64,000 nucleotides of DNA from Anoxybacillus mongoliensis. GTDB taxonomy: Bacteria > Bacillota > Bacilli > Bacillales > Anoxybacillaceae. The stretch is taken from NCBI RefSeq assembly GCF_014201515.1, contig NZ_JACHEQ010000003.1:186001-250000 (forward strand). Direction: 5' to 3'. Made by a program: the position numbers and the translations under genes. Under the pieces are notes generated by a model. That model had not been told where the DNA came from. It did not search any database and saw only the letters and a list, made by a program, of their open reading frames with translations. Numbering within the stretch: position 1 is the stretch's first letter; each line of letters begins with the position of its first letter. Below are positions 8,942 through 20,061 of the stretch, piece after piece.

Positions 8942-10276
8942 TTATTTAAGCTTATGCACCGCATGTACAAACATGTCCCCACGTTGTTCGAAAGTTTTAT
9001 ATTGATCCCAACTTGCACACGCTGGGGAAAGTAAAATGACATCGCCCGGCGACGACCATTCATATGCGGCAAAAGCTGCTTGTTCCACATTATCGACACG
9101 TTTCACTTGCTGTATTCCTGCTTCGCGTGCAATGCGTTCAATTTTTGGCGCCGTCTGTCCGAACGTGATGACGGCTTTCACATGCTTAAAGTACGGCAGT
9201 AACTCATCGAACTCGTTGCCGCGATCTAACCCACCGGCAAGTAAAATAACCGGCTCATGAAAAGCGCTTAACGCTTTTTGCGTCGCTAATATGTTTGTCG
9301 CTTTTGAATCGTTGTAAAATTTTCGTCCATTGATTTCAGCAACAAACTGCAAGCGATGCGCAACGCCTGTAAACGTCGTTAATACGCGACGAATCGAGTC
9401 ATTGTCTGCACCTGCGAGTTTCGCTGCGGCAACAGCGGCTAATATATTTTCAAGATTGTGCGTCCCGCGTAACGCCACGTCGGTGATGTCGATAATTCGC
9501 TCGTTATGAAAATAAATCGCTCCCTCTTTTACCGTTGCCCCGTACGATAATGGCGTAGTTGCTGAAAACGGCACTTTTTGTGCGCGGCTTTTTCCCGCTA
9601 ATTGCATGACAATCGGATCATCCGCATTGACGACAGCGTAGTCCGTTTCCGTTTGATTTTTAAAAATGTTTCCTTTCGCTTCTGCGTATGCTTCTTTCGT
9701 CCCGTGATAATCTAAATGCGCATCGAAAATGTTTAACAATACAGCGATGTGCGGACGAAAACGGATCGTTCCGAGCAGTTGAAACGAAGATAATTCCATC
9801 ACGATGACATCATCTTTTGTCGCATGTTTGGCAACTTCACACGCCACTGTTCCAATATTTCCAGCAATGAGCGGTCGACGTTTCGCTTCTTGCAACATGT
9901 GATAAATCAAGGTCGTCGTCGTCGTTTTTCCGTTTGAACCTGTAATGCCGATAATAGGGGCTTTTGACGTTTCATACGCAATTTCAACTTCTGTAATAAT
10001 AGGAATGTGTTTGTCGAGCGCTTTTTGGACGAGCACATTTGAGTACGGAATGCCGGGATTTTTTACGACGAAATCAAACGGCTCATCGAGCAACTCAAGC
10101 GGATGACCGCCACATACGAGACGGACGCCAAGCGCTTCTAACTCTTGTTTTTCCTGCTCACTCGGTTCATTGCGATCGTTGACAACAACATCGGCACCGA
10201 GCTCACGAAGCCGTTTTGCTGCTGCCCATCCACTTTTGGCTAAACCTAATACGAACACTTTTTTTCCGTTGTACAT
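8942..10276 (-). CDS. murD: MurD, UDP-MurNAc-L-alanine:D-glutamate ligase
   Basis: Cytoplasmic ATP-dependent ligase that adds D-glutamate to UDP-MurNAc-L-Ala. 444 residues with the Mur-ligase P-loop [14 protein letters not shown] (near residue 110), central-domain motifs around [12 protein letters not shown], and the C-terminal domain with YNDSKATN and [11 protein letters not shown]. The ATG at 10276 overlaps the mraY stop codon by one base (TAATG), and GAGGTG lies eight bases upstream, favouring this start over the in-frame GTG at 10285. Confidence 0.97.
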   Translation of the reverse strand: MYNGKKVFVLGLAKSGWAAAKRLRELGADVVVNDRNEPSEQEKQELEALGVRLVCGGHPLELLDEPFDFVVKNPGIPYSNVLVQKALDKHIPIITEVEIAYETSKAPIIGITGSNGKTTTTTLIYHMLQEAKRRPLIAGNIGTVACEVAKHATKDDVIVMELSSFQLLGTIRFRPHIAVLLNIFDAHLDYHGTKEAYAEAKGNIFKNQTETDYAVVNADDPIVMQLAGKSRAQKVPFSATTPLSYGATVKEGAIYFHNERIIDITDVALRGTHNLENILAAVAAAKLAGADNDSIRRVLTTFTGVAHRLQFVAEINGRKFYNDSKATNILATQKALSAFHEPVILLAGGLDRGNEFDELLPYFKHVKAVITFGQTAPKIERIAREAGIQQVKRVDNVEQAAFAAYEWSSPGDVILLSPACASWDQYKTFEQRGDMFVHAVHKLK

Positions 10277-11250
10277 TATACCCACACCTCAATATAAATT
10301 CCTAAAATGGCAAACAATAAACCGACCGCCCAAAACGTCACGACAACACGCCACTCTGACCAGCCGATTAACTCGTAATGATGGTGCAACGGACTCATAC
10401 GAAACACGCGTTTCCCTGTCGTTTTAAACGAAATGACTTGAATGATGACCGATAACGTTTCAATGACGAATACGCCACCGATAATCACCAATAATATTTC
10501 AAGTTTCGTTAAAATCGCAATGGCGACAATCGCCCCGCCAAGCGCAAGCGAACCAGTATCACCCATAAACACTTTCGCAGGGTGCGCGTTAAAGACGAGA
10601 AATCCAAGCACCGAACCAACGACAGCAACGCTAAAAATGGCGATGTCATATTGCCCTTGATTCCATGCTAATACAGCATATGCACCAAACGCAATCGCCG
10701 CCGTTCCTGCTAGCAACCCGTCTAAACCGTCCGTTAAATTGACCGCATTGGAGCCGCCAACAAGCATAAAAATAATAAGCAAAATATAAGCGGCACCTAA
10801 GTCTATGGACATGTTCGTCCCAGGAATCGAGACGACCGTTGAAATGCTGTAATGTTGAAAGAAAAAGTAAAAGATGAGCGCAATCAATAATTGTCCCGCT
10901 AGTTTTTGCTTGCTCGTTAAACCAAGGTTACGTTTCATGACCACTTTAATGAAGTCATCAATAAAACCGAGCAATCCGTAGCCAAGCGTCACAAACAACA
11001 ATAAATACGTTTGTGGCGTCCGTTCAAAAAATATATCGCTCATGATCCATGTGGTGATAGAAAGCGACAATAAAATCATTAATCCGCCCATCGTCGGCGT
11101 ACCTGATTTTTTTTGATGAGATTTTGGTCCTTCTTCGCGAATACTTTGCCCGAATTTTAATCGCCTTAAAAACGGAATGAAAATCGGCGATAACACAACC
11201 GTAATCATAAAGGCAACTCCTGCCGTGAACAAAATCACTTTTTCGTTCAT
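10276..11250 (-). CDS. mraY: MraY, phospho-MurNAc-pentapeptide translocase
   Basis: Integral membrane enzyme that transfers phospho-MurNAc-pentapeptide to undecaprenyl phosphate, producing lipid I. 324 residues with about ten membrane segments. Magnesium-binding and catalytic motifs are visible: DDFIKV (near residue 97), [12 protein letters not shown] (near 170), [12 protein letters not shown] (near 229) and the PLHHHYEL histidine motif (near 288). It sits between murE and murD with translational coupling to murD. Confidence 0.97.
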   Translation of the reverse strand: MNEKVILFTAGVAFMITVVLSPIFIPFLRRLKFGQSIREEGPKSHQKKSGTPTMGGLMILLSLSITTWIMSDIFFERTPQTYLLLFVTLGYGLLGFIDDFIKVVMKRNLGLTSKQKLAGQLLIALIFYFFFQHYSISTVVSIPGTNMSIDLGAAYILLIIFMLVGGSNAVNLTDGLDGLLAGTAAIAFGAYAVLAWNQGQYDIAIFSVAVVGSVLGFLVFNAHPAKVFMGDTGSLALGGAIVAIAILTKLEILLVIIGGVFVIETLSVIIQVISFKTTGKRVFRMSPLHHHYELIGWSEWRVVVTFWAVGLLFAILGIYIEVWV

Positions 11251-11273
11251 GATCGTTGCACCTTCCTCATCTT

Positions 11274-12740
11274 CTATTGATCTGTTCTTCGTTGAATAGC
11301 TTCGCGTGCGACGACACGATCATCAAAATATAACACGTCTTTTCCGATGATTTGATACGTCTCATGACCTTTTCCCGCAATTAAAACGACATCGTCTTTT
11401 TCGGCTTGTTCAATCGCATATGTAATTGCCTCTTTTCGATCGACAATGCATACGACGTCTTCAGCTACTCCTTGTTTCATATCGTTTAAAATGGCCATCG
11501 GGTCTTCTGAACGCGGATTATCCGATGTGAAAATTGGAACATCGCTATATTTGACAGCGATTTGCGCCATCAATGGACGCTTCGTCCGATCGCGGTCCCC
11601 ACCGCAACCGACAACGACAAATATACGCTTTTTGGCAAACTGTCGAATCGTCTGCAATACGTTTTCTAAACTATCTGGCGTGTGTGCATAATCGACGATG
11701 ACAGTAAACGGTTGTCCGGCATCAACGACTTCAAAGCGACCGGGAACACCTTCGATATCGGCAATCGCTTCGACAATCGTAGAGAGCGGAATGTTTGAAA
11801 CGAGACAAGCGCCGACTGCAGCTAACAAATTATAAACATTAAACATGCCAATAAGCTTCGTTTTCACTTGTACCGTTTCGATTGGGGTAACAAGTTGGAA
11901 TGTCGTACCACTTGTAGTTATTTCAATTTGTTTCGCCATAATGTCGCTTTGATGATGAATGCCGTACGTCACGACTGTTGCTGCTGTGCTTTTTTTATAT
12001 TCTTCTGAGGCAGCATCGTCTGCATTCAGTATCGCAAACTTCGGACGTTGATGATCGAAGCGATTGCCAAGTTGCGCAAACAACAGCCCTTTCGACCAAC
12101 GATAATGTTCCATCGTTTGATGGTAGTCTAAATGGTCTTGCGTTAAGTTGGTAAACACCGCGACATCAAAATCACATCCGTGTACTCTCCCCATATGTAA
12201 CGCGTGAGATGATACTTCCATCGCAGCGACGTCCACATGCGCGTCAACCATTTTACGAAACATTTTTTGTAAAACGAGCGATTCAGGTGTTGTATTTTTT
12301 ACATCATACGTTTCATCACCGATTTTCATGTTAATCGTGCCGATGAGTCCGGTTTTTTTTCCAGCGTGGCGGCATATGCGCTCAATCAAATGTGTCGTCG
12401 TCGTTTTTCCGTTTGTCCCTGTTACCCCAATTAAATGAAGGTGGTGCGTCGGCTGACTGTAAAATGCATCGGCTAATACAGCAAGTGCGCGGCGGCTATC
12501 ATTCACGTAAATGACCGGCACAGGCAATGTGAGCGGTTTTTCGGCCACAACTGCAACTGCTCCGCGGGCGACGGCTTGTTCAGCAAAATCGTGTCCATCT
12601 ACTGTAAATCCTTTGATGCAAACAAATAGCGAACCTTGCTGTACGTCTCTCGAATCCATGTCGATCGATGTAATCGTCGGATTTTCTGTTGTAAGTGGTG
12701 TAAAGCTATGTAAATGTTGAAGCAACGTTTGTAACTTCAT
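11274..12740 (-). CDS. murE: MurE, UDP-MurNAc-tripeptide synthetase (meso-DAP adding)
   Basis: Cytoplasmic ligase that adds the third stem-peptide residue. The DNPR motif ([10 protein letters not shown], near residue 405) marks specificity for meso-diaminopimelate, as expected for a Bacillus-type wall. 488 residues with P-loop [14 protein letters not shown] (near 105). The ATG at 12740 has AAAGGA upstream and gives the family start MKLQ. A longer reading frame to 12785 runs through the terminator hairpin behind spoVD and is unlikely to be coding. Confidence 0.96.
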   Translation of the reverse strand: MKLQTLLQHLHSFTPLTTENPTITSIDMDSRDVQQGSLFVCIKGFTVDGHDFAEQAVARGAVAVVAEKPLTLPVPVIYVNDSRRALAVLADAFYSQPTHHLHLIGVTGTNGKTTTTHLIERICRHAGKKTGLIGTINMKIGDETYDVKNTTPESLVLQKMFRKMVDAHVDVAAMEVSSHALHMGRVHGCDFDVAVFTNLTQDHLDYHQTMEHYRWSKGLLFAQLGNRFDHQRPKFAILNADDAASEEYKKSTAATVVTYGIHHQSDIMAKQIEITTSGTTFQLVTPIETVQVKTKLIGMFNVYNLLAAVGACLVSNIPLSTIVEAIADIEGVPGRFEVVDAGQPFTVIVDYAHTPDSLENVLQTIRQFAKKRIFVVVGCGGDRDRTKRPLMAQIAVKYSDVPIFTSDNPRSEDPMAILNDMKQGVAEDVVCIVDRKEAITYAIEQAEKDDVVLIAGKGHETYQIIGKDVLYFDDRVVAREAIQRRTDQ

Positions 12741-12771
12741 ACCGATCGTTCCTTTCTTCTTTATATAAACA

Positions 12772-12807
12772 GAAAAAGAAGCCATGAGGATACTTCCTCT
12801 AGGCTTT
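12772..12807 (-). terminator. spoVD terminator
   Basis: Minus-strand hairpin AAGCC-TA-GAGGA-loop-TCCTC-AT-GGCTT followed by CTTTTTCT, immediately after the spoVD stop. It separates the division/sporulation PBP genes from murE. Confidence 0.65.
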
Positions 12808-14722
12808 ACCGTTTCGTTCCAAAATAAACTCGGATCGTCGCTCCTTCTTTCACTTTGGCTCCAGGCTTCGGTGCCTGTTCAACGACTGTATCGCCTTCGC
12901 CACTACCATCTAATTTTAAGTGAAAAAGCTGTTGTTGCAAATCTTTTTTTGTTAAACCGATTAAATTTGGCACTTCTACATAGCGTGGGTCGAGCCATGT
13001 CGTTTCTTTTTCAATTTGCTGTTTGCGCGGTTTGACACCGAGTGCACGTAAACTATCTTCCATAATATTTCCAACAATCGGGGCGGCGACGACACCACCA
13101 AATTGCACCGTCCCTCTCGGATTATCGACTGCCACGTATACAACAATTTGTGGATCGTCTGCTGGCGCAAAACCGATAAATGAAACGATATGGTTGTCTT
13201 TTAAATATTGACCGTCTTTCGCTTTTTGAGCTGTTCCGGTTTTACCGCCAACGCGGTAACCGTCGACAAACGCTCCCTTCCCTGTTCCTTGGGCTACCAC
13301 GCTTTCGAGCGCATAACGAATTTGTTTAGACGTTTCCTCGGAAATAACCCTTCTTTTTGCTTTTGGCGTTTGTCGTTGTATAACTTCTCCTGTGACTGGA
13401 TCAAGCCACTCTTTTGCAATATAAGGTTGGTATAAAATGCCTCCATTTACCGCAGCGGCGACCGCCGCCACTTGTTGAATCGGCGTGACAGCTACCCCTT
13501 GACCGAAAGCGGTCGTGGCTTGCTCGACCGGTCCAACACGATGAAGTGGAAACAAAATACCTTTTCCTTCTCCTTGTAAATCAATGCCCGTTTTTTCACC
13601 GAAGCCAAATGCGCGAATATATTCAAATAGTTTTTCTTTGCCGAGCCGGTCACCAAGCTCTACGAATCCGGGGTTGCAAGAGTTTTGAACAACTTCAAGA
13701 AATGTTTGATCGCCATGTCCACCACGTTTCCAGCAGTGAAGCGTCGCTCCAGCAACTTTCACATATCCCGGATCGTAAAAATGTTCTTTTAATAAATCTA
13801 CTTTTTTTTCTTCTAACGCTGCCGCGAGCGTAATAATTTTAAACGTTGATCCCGGTTCGTACGTGCTCCAAATAGGCAAATTGCGGTTAAAAATTTCAGG
13901 TGGCACGTTTTGAAAGTCTGCAGGATCAAATGTCGGACGGCTTGCCATCCCTAAAATTTCACCGTTGTTTGGATTCATCGCAATCGCAATAATTCCGTCC
14001 GGACGATACGTTGCTTCTGCAATCGTCAGTTCTCGTTCTAAAATCGTTTGGACGCGTGTATCGATCGTCAATTTTAAATCAAGTCCATCCACAGGTGGCG
14101 TATACGCATCGGCCATCCCTGGCATGCGCTTCCCTTTCGCATCGGAATAAAATTGAACGGAACCAGGCTTGCCGCTCAATTGTTTATCGTAATAAAGCTC
14201 GAGCCCCATCAATCCTTGATTGTCAATGCCCGCAAAGCCAAGCACATGCGATAAATAACTTCCGAACGGATAATACCGTTTCGAATCTTCAGCAATGTAT
14301 ACACCTTTCATTCCTAAGTCGCGAATTTGTTTCGCTTGCTCGTTCGAAATTTTTCGCCCTTCTGGATGGATGCGTTCAATTGATGTTTTTTTCGTCACGT
14401 GTTTATATGCTTTTTCTACCGGCATGTGTAATATGCGCGCGAGCTCTTTTGCTACTTCCGATGGATTTTCAATTTGTCTTGGGACGACGAGCACAGATGG
14501 AGCACTCATATTTGTTGCTAAAGGCACCCCGTTACGATCGACGATTTCTCCACGCTCTGGCTCAAACGGGATATTTCGACTCCATAAATCTTTCGCCCGC
14601 TCTGTTAACATATCTCCTAAAACAAATTGCACATAACCGAGACGAATGTCAATAATTGCAAAAATGAAAAATCCGATCAACAAAACGGCCGTCAATCGTT
14701 TTCGAACAGTTACTGCACGCAT
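12806..14722 (-). CDS. spoVD: SpoVD, sporulation-specific class B penicillin-binding protein
   Basis: Class B PBP (transpeptidase) needed for spore cortex synthesis, partner of SpoVE. 638 residues: short cytoplasmic tail, one membrane segment (about residues 10-28), PBP dimerisation domain, transpeptidase domain with EPGSTFKI (active Ser near 292), SCN (near 345) and KTGTAQ (near 490), and one C-terminal PASTA domain (about 575-638). GGAGG precedes the ATG. The single PASTA domain distinguishes it from pbpB directly upstream. Confidence 0.95.
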   Translation of the reverse strand: MRAVTVRKRLTAVLLIGFFIFAIIDIRLGYVQFVLGDMLTERAKDLWSRNIPFEPERGEIVDRNGVPLATNMSAPSVLVVPRQIENPSEVAKELARILHMPVEKAYKHVTKKTSIERIHPEGRKISNEQAKQIRDLGMKGVYIAEDSKRYYPFGSYLSHVLGFAGIDNQGLMGLELYYDKQLSGKPGSVQFYSDAKGKRMPGMADAYTPPVDGLDLKLTIDTRVQTILERELTIAEATYRPDGIIAIAMNPNNGEILGMASRPTFDPADFQNVPPEIFNRNLPIWSTYEPGSTFKIITLAAALEEKKVDLLKEHFYDPGYVKVAGATLHCWKRGGHGDQTFLEVVQNSCNPGFVELGDRLGKEKLFEYIRAFGFGEKTGIDLQGEGKGILFPLHRVGPVEQATTAFGQGVAVTPIQQVAAVAAAVNGGILYQPYIAKEWLDPVTGEVIQRQTPKAKRRVISEETSKQIRYALESVVAQGTGKGAFVDGYRVGGKTGTAQKAKDGQYLKDNHIVSFIGFAPADDPQIVVYVAVDNPRGTVQFGGVVAAPIVGNIMEDSLRALGVKPRKQQIEKETTWLDPRYVEVPNLIGLTKKDLQQQLFHLKLDGSGEGDTVVEQAPKPGAKVKEGATIRVYFGTKR

Positions 14723-14757
14723 ACAGCGGAACCTCCTTATATGTTTCGGCTCGTTCC

Positions 14758-14784
14758 ACTATATGCTTGTACCGTTTCATATAG
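14758..14784 (-). promoter_or_regulatory. candidate sigma-E promoter of spoVD
   Basis: Minus-strand CTATAT (14784-14779), 13 bases, then CATATAGT (14765-14758), about 35 bases before spoVD. The -10 fits the sigma-E consensus CATAYAmT in all but one position. B. subtilis spoVD is sigma-E-controlled; assignment here is inferred. Confidence 0.4.
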
Positions 14785-14786
14785 AA

Positions 14787-16964
14787 CTAATCGACCGGAC
14801 CGTCTGTTTCTTGTTGTTCGGTGTTTGTTTGCTGTTTTTTATCAATTTCCGATGGTTTCGCCAGCTCGACAATCAGATAGTCGTCTGGTTTGACTACTGC
14901 TCCCGGCGTAATATTTTGCCTAAATACGTAGCCGCTACCGATAAAGCTTGGCTTTAACTGCAACAGTTCCGCAAGCTTCATGACATCGCGCAGCGACCAG
15001 CCGGTTACATCAGGCATCATTGCGTTTCCGTCCGTTTGCAATAAGACGCGATCTGGGGCGACGATGTGTTCCCCTGCCTTCGGAAATTGTGCACGCACTT
15101 TCGTTCCTTTTCCGATGATTGTTACATGTAATCCTTGATTTTTCAATGACTGCGTGGCTTGCTCAACCGATTGACCGACATAAGAAGGAAGCGAAATGCT
15201 TTTTTCTTTTTTCACTCGTTTTTTCTCTACAGTCGGTTGAATGTTTAAATATTGTAAACTACTTTTCATGACAGAATTAAAAATCATGGATACGGGTGCT
15301 GCCCCTGTTTCCGTATATGAAATGTTTGGTTGTTGCACAGCAACATACATAATTAAGCGCGGATTTTCACGCGGTGCCATTCCTAAAAACGAAAAGATAT
15401 AGTTTTGATGACCGGTTAAATATCCGCCTTTTGGATCTGGAATTTGCGCCGTTCCGGTTTTCCCTGCCACCCGGTAACCTTCAATTTGATACGGGCGTCC
15501 TGTTCCTTTCTCGGATGTGACGACCGTTTCTAAAATGTCTAGTACTTTTTCCGCTGTTTGTTTTGAAATCGGCGTATCGACAACGGTCGGTTCATGTTTC
15601 ATGACCGTTTTTCCGCTTTCCGGATCGACAATACGATCGACAACGTACGGCTTCATCATTTTCCCACCGTTTGCGATGGCGGTAGCTGCTTGGATTTGTT
15701 GAATCGGTGTAACCGATGTTCCTTGTCCAAAGCCTGTCGTCACTTTTTCGATCGGATAACGATATAAAATGTTTCCGGTTTTTTCACCCGGCAACTCAAT
15801 GCCGGTTGGTTCGTTAAAATGAAAGCGATGTAAATATTGCAAAAAGCGATCTTCCCCTAATTTTTCGCGCACAATTTTTGCAAATGCGACGTTGGATGAA
15901 CGTTGCACCCCTTCAAGAAACGTAATTTGCCCCCAACCGACTTTGTTATGGTCACGGATACGATGAGGACCGACTTGATATGAACCGGACTGGTACGTTT
16001 CATTCGGCTGAAATACTCCTTCGTTCACCGCCGCAGCGAGTGTGAAAATTTTCATCGTTGACCCTGGCTCGTACGGATACGAAATCGCATCGTTAAAGTA
16101 GTTTTCAATGTTTCGTTTGTTCGGATCAAAACTCGGGCGTGTGCTCATCGCTAAAATCGCCCCTGTTTTCGGATCGGCAACAATGGCAATAATTTTTTTC
16201 GGCTCATATTGTTTTTCAACGGCGTTCATCGCATCTTCTAAAAACGTTTGAATATGTTTATCGATCGTCAAATAAACGTTCTTTCCGTTTTGTGGTGGCA
16301 CGATTTGCTCGTCTGCATACGGGAGTTTAAATCCTTTTGGGTCGCTTTCATACTTGATCTCTCCGTCTTTTTCTTTCAGCTGCTCATCAAACTGTTTTTC
16401 AATGCCCATTTTTCCTTCCACACGGTTCGTTGCTTCATCTTTTTGTGCATAGCCGACAACGTACGAAGCAAATGTACCGTTCGGGTAAAATCGTTTTGAG
16501 TCACGTACGAAAGTAATCCCTGGAAGCTTTAGCTCCTCAATTTTTTGCTTCAACGTTTGGCTAATGCCGCGACCGTTCGGCCCGAACTCAACTTGATTCG
16601 CCTTCTTTTTTAAAATGCGCTCGACATCCGCTACATTCATGTTTAATAGCGGTGCAAGTTTACGTGCGGTTTCTTCCGGATCGGTCACATGTTGTGGCAT
16701 GTTCGGATCGAGAATGGCGGCGATTGTATATGAAGGAATGTCTTCAGCGATGATTTCACCGTCTCGATCAAAAATCGTTCCGCGCTTCGCTTCAAGCGTT
16801 TGTTTTTTTAAATAACGTTTTTGCGCCTCGACCGCTAACACTTGTCCGTCCGCAACACCTGTTGCTTGTAAATAAACGAAACGTCCAAACAATAGAAAAA
16901 AGAGCAAGCTAAAAAAAACGAAAGATATAGCTGCTCCTCTATGCGTATGTTTATGCTTTCTCAT
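14787..16964 (-). CDS. pbpB: PbpB (PBP2B), division-specific transpeptidase
   Basis: Essential class B penicillin-binding protein that cross-links septal peptidoglycan with FtsW. 725 residues: N-terminal membrane segment (about 14-32), dimerisation domain with the conserved KRFYPNG region, transpeptidase domain with EPGSTMKIF (active Ser near 309), SSNVAFAK (near 363) and AGKTGTAQIP (near 500), then two C-terminal PASTA domains (about 592-715). The tail is acidic and Gln-rich. It follows ftsL by six bases. The ribosome-binding site is weak, consistent with translational coupling. Confidence 0.95.
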   Translation of the reverse strand: MRKHKHTHRGAAISFVFFSLLFFLLFGRFVYLQATGVADGQVLAVEAQKRYLKKQTLEAKRGTIFDRDGEIIAEDIPSYTIAAILDPNMPQHVTDPEETARKLAPLLNMNVADVERILKKKANQVEFGPNGRGISQTLKQKIEELKLPGITFVRDSKRFYPNGTFASYVVGYAQKDEATNRVEGKMGIEKQFDEQLKEKDGEIKYESDPKGFKLPYADEQIVPPQNGKNVYLTIDKHIQTFLEDAMNAVEKQYEPKKIIAIVADPKTGAILAMSTRPSFDPNKRNIENYFNDAISYPYEPGSTMKIFTLAAAVNEGVFQPNETYQSGSYQVGPHRIRDHNKVGWGQITFLEGVQRSSNVAFAKIVREKLGEDRFLQYLHRFHFNEPTGIELPGEKTGNILYRYPIEKVTTGFGQGTSVTPIQQIQAATAIANGGKMMKPYVVDRIVDPESGKTVMKHEPTVVDTPISKQTAEKVLDILETVVTSEKGTGRPYQIEGYRVAGKTGTAQIPDPKGGYLTGHQNYIFSFLGMAPRENPRLIMYVAVQQPNISYTETGAAPVSMIFNSVMKSSLQYLNIQPTVEKKRVKKEKSISLPSYVGQSVEQATQSLKNQGLHVTIIGKGTKVRAQFPKAGEHIVAPDRVLLQTDGNAMMPDVTGWSLRDVMKLAELLQLKPSFIGSGYVFRQNITPGAVVKPDDYLIVELAKPSEIDKKQQTNTEQQETDGPVD

Positions 16965-16970
16965 CTGGCA

Positions 16971-17333
16971 TCAGTCCTGCACAACTTTTACGTTATTTTC
17001 GTTTAATGTAAGGCCGAGCTCTTTCGCTTTCGCTAAAATACGTTCATATGTGCTTAACTCTTGTACTTGCACGTATAAATCACGGTTTCGTTTTTCTTGC
17101 TCTTCAATGTTCATTTGCAACTGTTGCACTTCTTTATTGACATGATAAATTGTAAATTGATTCGAAATGATCGTGACGCTACTATATAGCGCAAAGGCAA
17201 GAAACGAAACAAATACGATTTTTTCTCCTAAGGTCCAACGTATGTTCCGTTTCGTTTTTTTTCTCGGTACACGTTGAACGTGTTGCTCTTGTTGTACTTT
17301 TTGTACTTTTTGCTGCATGCGAACAGCAGCCAT
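16971..17333 (-). CDS. ftsL: FtsL, division protein
   Basis: Small bitopic protein that pairs with DivIC through a leucine-zipper-like coiled coil and links DivIB to PBP2B/FtsW. 120 residues: basic Gln/Lys-rich cytoplasmic tail, one membrane segment (about 37-57) and an extracellular coiled coil (about 60-100), followed by a KAKELGLTL motif typical of FtsL. It sits between rsmH and pbpB. Sequence conservation is low in this family, but context and topology are decisive. Confidence 0.92.
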   Translation of the reverse strand: MAAVRMQQKVQKVQQEQHVQRVPRKKTKRNIRWTLGEKIVFVSFLAFALYSSVTIISNQFTIYHVNKEVQQLQMNIEEQEKRNRDLYVQVQELSTYERILAKAKELGLTLNENNVKVVQD

Positions 17334-17350
17334 ACATCATTCCCCCTTTT

Positions 17351-18283
17351 TTACAGTTTTTCAGCAATGCGCAATTTCGCAGATCGTGCACGGTGATTAT
17401 GTTGTAATTCTTCTTCAGACGGAACGATCGGTTTTTTTGTAATGATTTTTAATTTCGGCTTATACTCATCTGGAATGATCGGCAATCCAGGCGGCAAGTG
17501 CGGTGTTTCACTTGCTTGTTTAAACGCTAGCTTACAAATGCGATCTTCAAGCGAATGGAACGTAATGACGCTAATTCTTCCCCCGGGCTTTAATAGATCG
17601 ATCGCTTGTTCAATCGCTTCTTCAAACGCGCGCAATTCATCGTTGACTGCGATGCGAATGGCTTGGAACACGCGTTTTGCTGGATGACCTCCTGTGCGAC
17701 GCGCTGGTGCGGGAATCGCTTCTTTAATGATTTCTGAAAGCTCCGTCGTCGTTTCGATTGGCTTTTGCTTGCGCGCTTGCTCAATTTTACGAGCGATCGC
17801 CTTTGAAAATTTTTCTTCGCCATATTGGAAAAAAATTTTCACAAGTTGCTCATACGGCCATGTGTTGACAACGTCGTATGCGGTTAATGTTTGATCCCGA
17901 TCCATGCGCATATCGAGCGGCGCCTCATGTTGATAACTAAAACCACGCTCGGGCATATCGAGCTGCGGAGATGATACGCCAAGATCGAATAAAATGCCGT
18001 CGACTTCGTGCACACCGTAAAGCGCTAGCTGTTGTTTTAAATAGCGGAAGTTGCTTTTAATGATTGTAAACTGTCCGCTATATCGTTCGAGTTTTTGCTG
18101 TGCATGACGAATCGCCACATCATCTTGATCAAAAGCAAACAATCGTCCTTCTGGTGATAGTTGCGATAATAAATATTCGCTATGTCCAGCTCCACCGAGC
18201 GTGCAATCTACATATGTACCATCTTTTTTAACATTTAATCCGTCAACAGTTTCTTTTAATAATACAGTTACGTGATGAAACAA
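17351..18283 (-). CDS. rsmH: RsmH (MraW), 16S rRNA C1402 N4-methyltransferase
   Basis: SAM-dependent methyltransferase that modifies C1402 in the decoding centre of 16S rRNA. About 310 residues with the SAM-binding motif [10 protein letters not shown], the [10 protein letters not shown] motif, [15 protein letters not shown] and the C-terminal [12 protein letters not shown]. Start is chosen as TTG at 18283: it has AGGTGA five bases upstream and gives the family start M-F-x-H; the in-frame GTG at 18292 overlaps that site. It is the first gene of the dcw operon here because mraZ is missing. A promoter lies about 45 bases upstream. Confidence 0.94.
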   Translation of the reverse strand: MFHHVTVLLKETVDGLNVKKDGTYVDCTLGGAGHSEYLLSQLSPEGRLFAFDQDDVAIRHAQQKLERYSGQFTIIKSNFRYLKQQLALYGVHEVDGILFDLGVSSPQLDMPERGFSYQHEAPLDMRMDRDQTLTAYDVVNTWPYEQLVKIFFQYGEEKFSKAIARKIEQARKQKPIETTTELSEIIKEAIPAPARRTGGHPAKRVFQAIRIAVNDELRAFEEAIEQAIDLLKPGGRISVITFHSLEDRICKLAFKQASETPHLPPGLPIIPDEYKPKLKIITKKPIVPSEEELQHNHRARSAKLRIAEKL

Positions 18284-18328
18284 CGATGTCACCTACCTAA
18301 AAAATACGTAAAAAATGAGTGCAATTGT

Positions 18329-18357
18329 ATTGTACCATCATTTCACAAAATTCACTA
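18329..18357 (-). promoter_or_regulatory. candidate promoter of the rsmH-led dcw operon
   Basis: Minus-strand TAGTGA (18357-18352), 17 bases, then TACAAT (18334-18329) preceded by TGG, an extended -10. It lies in the 139-base gap where mraZ would be expected. Confidence 0.5.
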
Positions 18358-18385
18358 CTTACTTCCGAACTATTCTATTGTATAC

Positions 18386-18418
18386 AAAAAAAATCCTGTA
18401 CGCGACAGGATTTTTTTA
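18386..18418 (-). terminator. bshC terminator
   Basis: Minus-strand hairpin AATCCTGT/ACAGGATT with a short GC loop and a run of eight T. It closes the bshC transcript, so the dcw cluster is transcribed independently. Confidence 0.8.
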
Positions 18419-18431
18419 TCGACGAAAACAG

Positions 18432-20042
18432 TTAAATATATACAATTTTATGCATACCATTCCAACGATAATCGACATGAAGCAGCCGATCAACAAAATC
18501 TAGACCGTAACGATTCATATAGTAAAGCACGTTCCAAACACGTTCTTGTGGCATATTGTTCGGACGTAGCGACAGCTCAATACGCTCATATTTACGCACA
18601 TGTACGTCATGTTTTTGTAACATGCGACGTGTAATCAATTGTTGAAGATAATCGATTTGTGTCTCCATTCGTTCGGCATTTTTCAACATCACTCCCTCAA
18701 GATGCGGATCGACTTGCATACCGAGTTGGCGAAGTTGTTCGTGAATAAGCGCCATTTGTTTTTTTGCTTCACGAAACGTCTCATCAAATGCCGCTGGTTG
18801 ATTGTTGCGTATCCATTCCTCTAGCGCTCGCTTCGTGCCAGTCGTTAACACTTCTTCTACCGTCATATGTACATCTGCTAAATCTGTAGCAATGTGGCGT
18901 TCAACAAGCGTAGCCGAAAGGCGCGGTACAATCGGCGGCATATGCCATTGGAAATGTTCAAATACTTGTTTTAGTTCAGCCCAATAAGCGATTTCACCTG
19001 GGCCGGCAATAAAAGCGAGCGTCGGAAATAACCACTCTTGCATGAGCGGACGTGTAACGACGTTGTTGCTAAACGATTGCGGTTCGCTTTCAATTCGTTG
19101 TCTTAATTCATCATGTGTGAAACGGTACATTCCATCTTTTGTGTAAAAACAATGTTGAGCATCGTCGTAATACAACAAACGACGTTGACCGTCGTCGTAA
19201 AACAAATGCGCGCACATCGGCGTCACATCAATCGCTTTTTTATAGCCTAGTCGTTCGAGATGTTGCTGTTGGTTTTGAAGGGCGTGTGTAATTGCCTCAT
19301 GTTCATGAGCGAGCGTCATAAACCATTCGCGCTCTATCGCCCGCAATTGTGGATGCGCCGCATCGACAACGACGATTCCTTCTTTGGCAAACAACGCGAA
19401 AACAACGTTTGCAAAAAAGTCCGCCACCGTTCTCGATTTTGCAATACATTCATGTATGTATGTCCGCAGCTCATTCGTTACATTTGTTTCACCATATGTT
19501 TTGAATACATCATCAACCCATCCCATTAACTCATCTGCATCCATTTCAATGTGGGCAGCCATTCGCTTTTCTTTCGCTAGTGGCGAATATACATATTTTT
19601 TTACTTTGCCGGCTTCAGCAACATGCACATAATTAATTTCTGCGATGTCATGGTCTTCAGACGCCATCCAAAACACCGGAACGACAGGCACACCGAGCTT
19701 TTGCTCTTGTTGCTTCGCTAATGTAATGATAGAAATGATTTTATATATTGTATACAGCGGTCCCGTTAAAAGACCGGCTTGTTGTCCGCCGATGACAACG
19801 ACGCTTTCTCGCTGACGTAGTTTTTCAATGTTCGCGATCGTTTCTCGACTTGCTTGAAACTTTTGATGATACGCTAATAAATGATCCGCAAGCGCTTCGC
19901 GGGCATATGTTCGTTTTTGCAATTCTCGCAAACGTTGTTCAAACGAACAAGGATGAAACGCCTCGTGAACAGGAAACGTCCCTTCCACGTATTCCGTTGC
20001 TAAACGGTTCGTTGCTGGCAATGACAGCTCGATGACTTCCAT
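18432..20042 (-). CDS. bshC: BshC, putative cysteine ligase of bacillithiol synthesis
   Basis: BshC (YllA family) catalyses the last step of bacillithiol synthesis, joining cysteine to GlcN-malate. 536 residues, the normal length, with recognisable conserved blocks such as VVIGGQQAGLLTGPLYTI (near residue 83) and VFWMASEDHDIAEI (near 125). A C-terminal coiled coil follows (about 390-470). In B. subtilis yllA lies just upstream of mraZ-mraW; the order here is the same except that mraZ is gone. It is preceded by the DUF3397 gene. Confidence 0.92.
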   Translation of the reverse strand: MEVIELSLPATNRLATEYVEGTFPVHEAFHPCSFEQRLRELQKRTYAREALADHLLAYHQKFQASRETIANIEKLRQRESVVVIGGQQAGLLTGPLYTIYKIISIITLAKQQEQKLGVPVVPVFWMASEDHDIAEINYVHVAEAGKVKKYVYSPLAKEKRMAAHIEMDADELMGWVDDVFKTYGETNVTNELRTYIHECIAKSRTVADFFANVVFALFAKEGIVVVDAAHPQLRAIEREWFMTLAHEHEAITHALQNQQQHLERLGYKKAIDVTPMCAHLFYDDGQRRLLYYDDAQHCFYTKDGMYRFTHDELRQRIESEPQSFSNNVVTRPLMQEWLFPTLAFIAGPGEIAYWAELKQVFEHFQWHMPPIVPRLSATLVERHIATDLADVHMTVEEVLTTGTKRALEEWIRNNQPAAFDETFREAKKQMALIHEQLRQLGMQVDPHLEGVMLKNAERMETQIDYLQQLITRRMLQKHDVHVRKYERIELSLRPNNMPQERVWNVLYYMNRYGLDFVDRLLHVDYRWNGMHKIVYI

Positions 20043-20061
20043 GGTAAACTTCCTTTCTCAT

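Noticed and set aside
14011-14655. 214-codon plus-strand frame opposite spoVD
   Set aside because: Lies wholly inside spoVD on the other strand, has no ribosome-binding site and encodes low-complexity, Cys/Arg/Ser-rich sequence; a shadow of the real gene.
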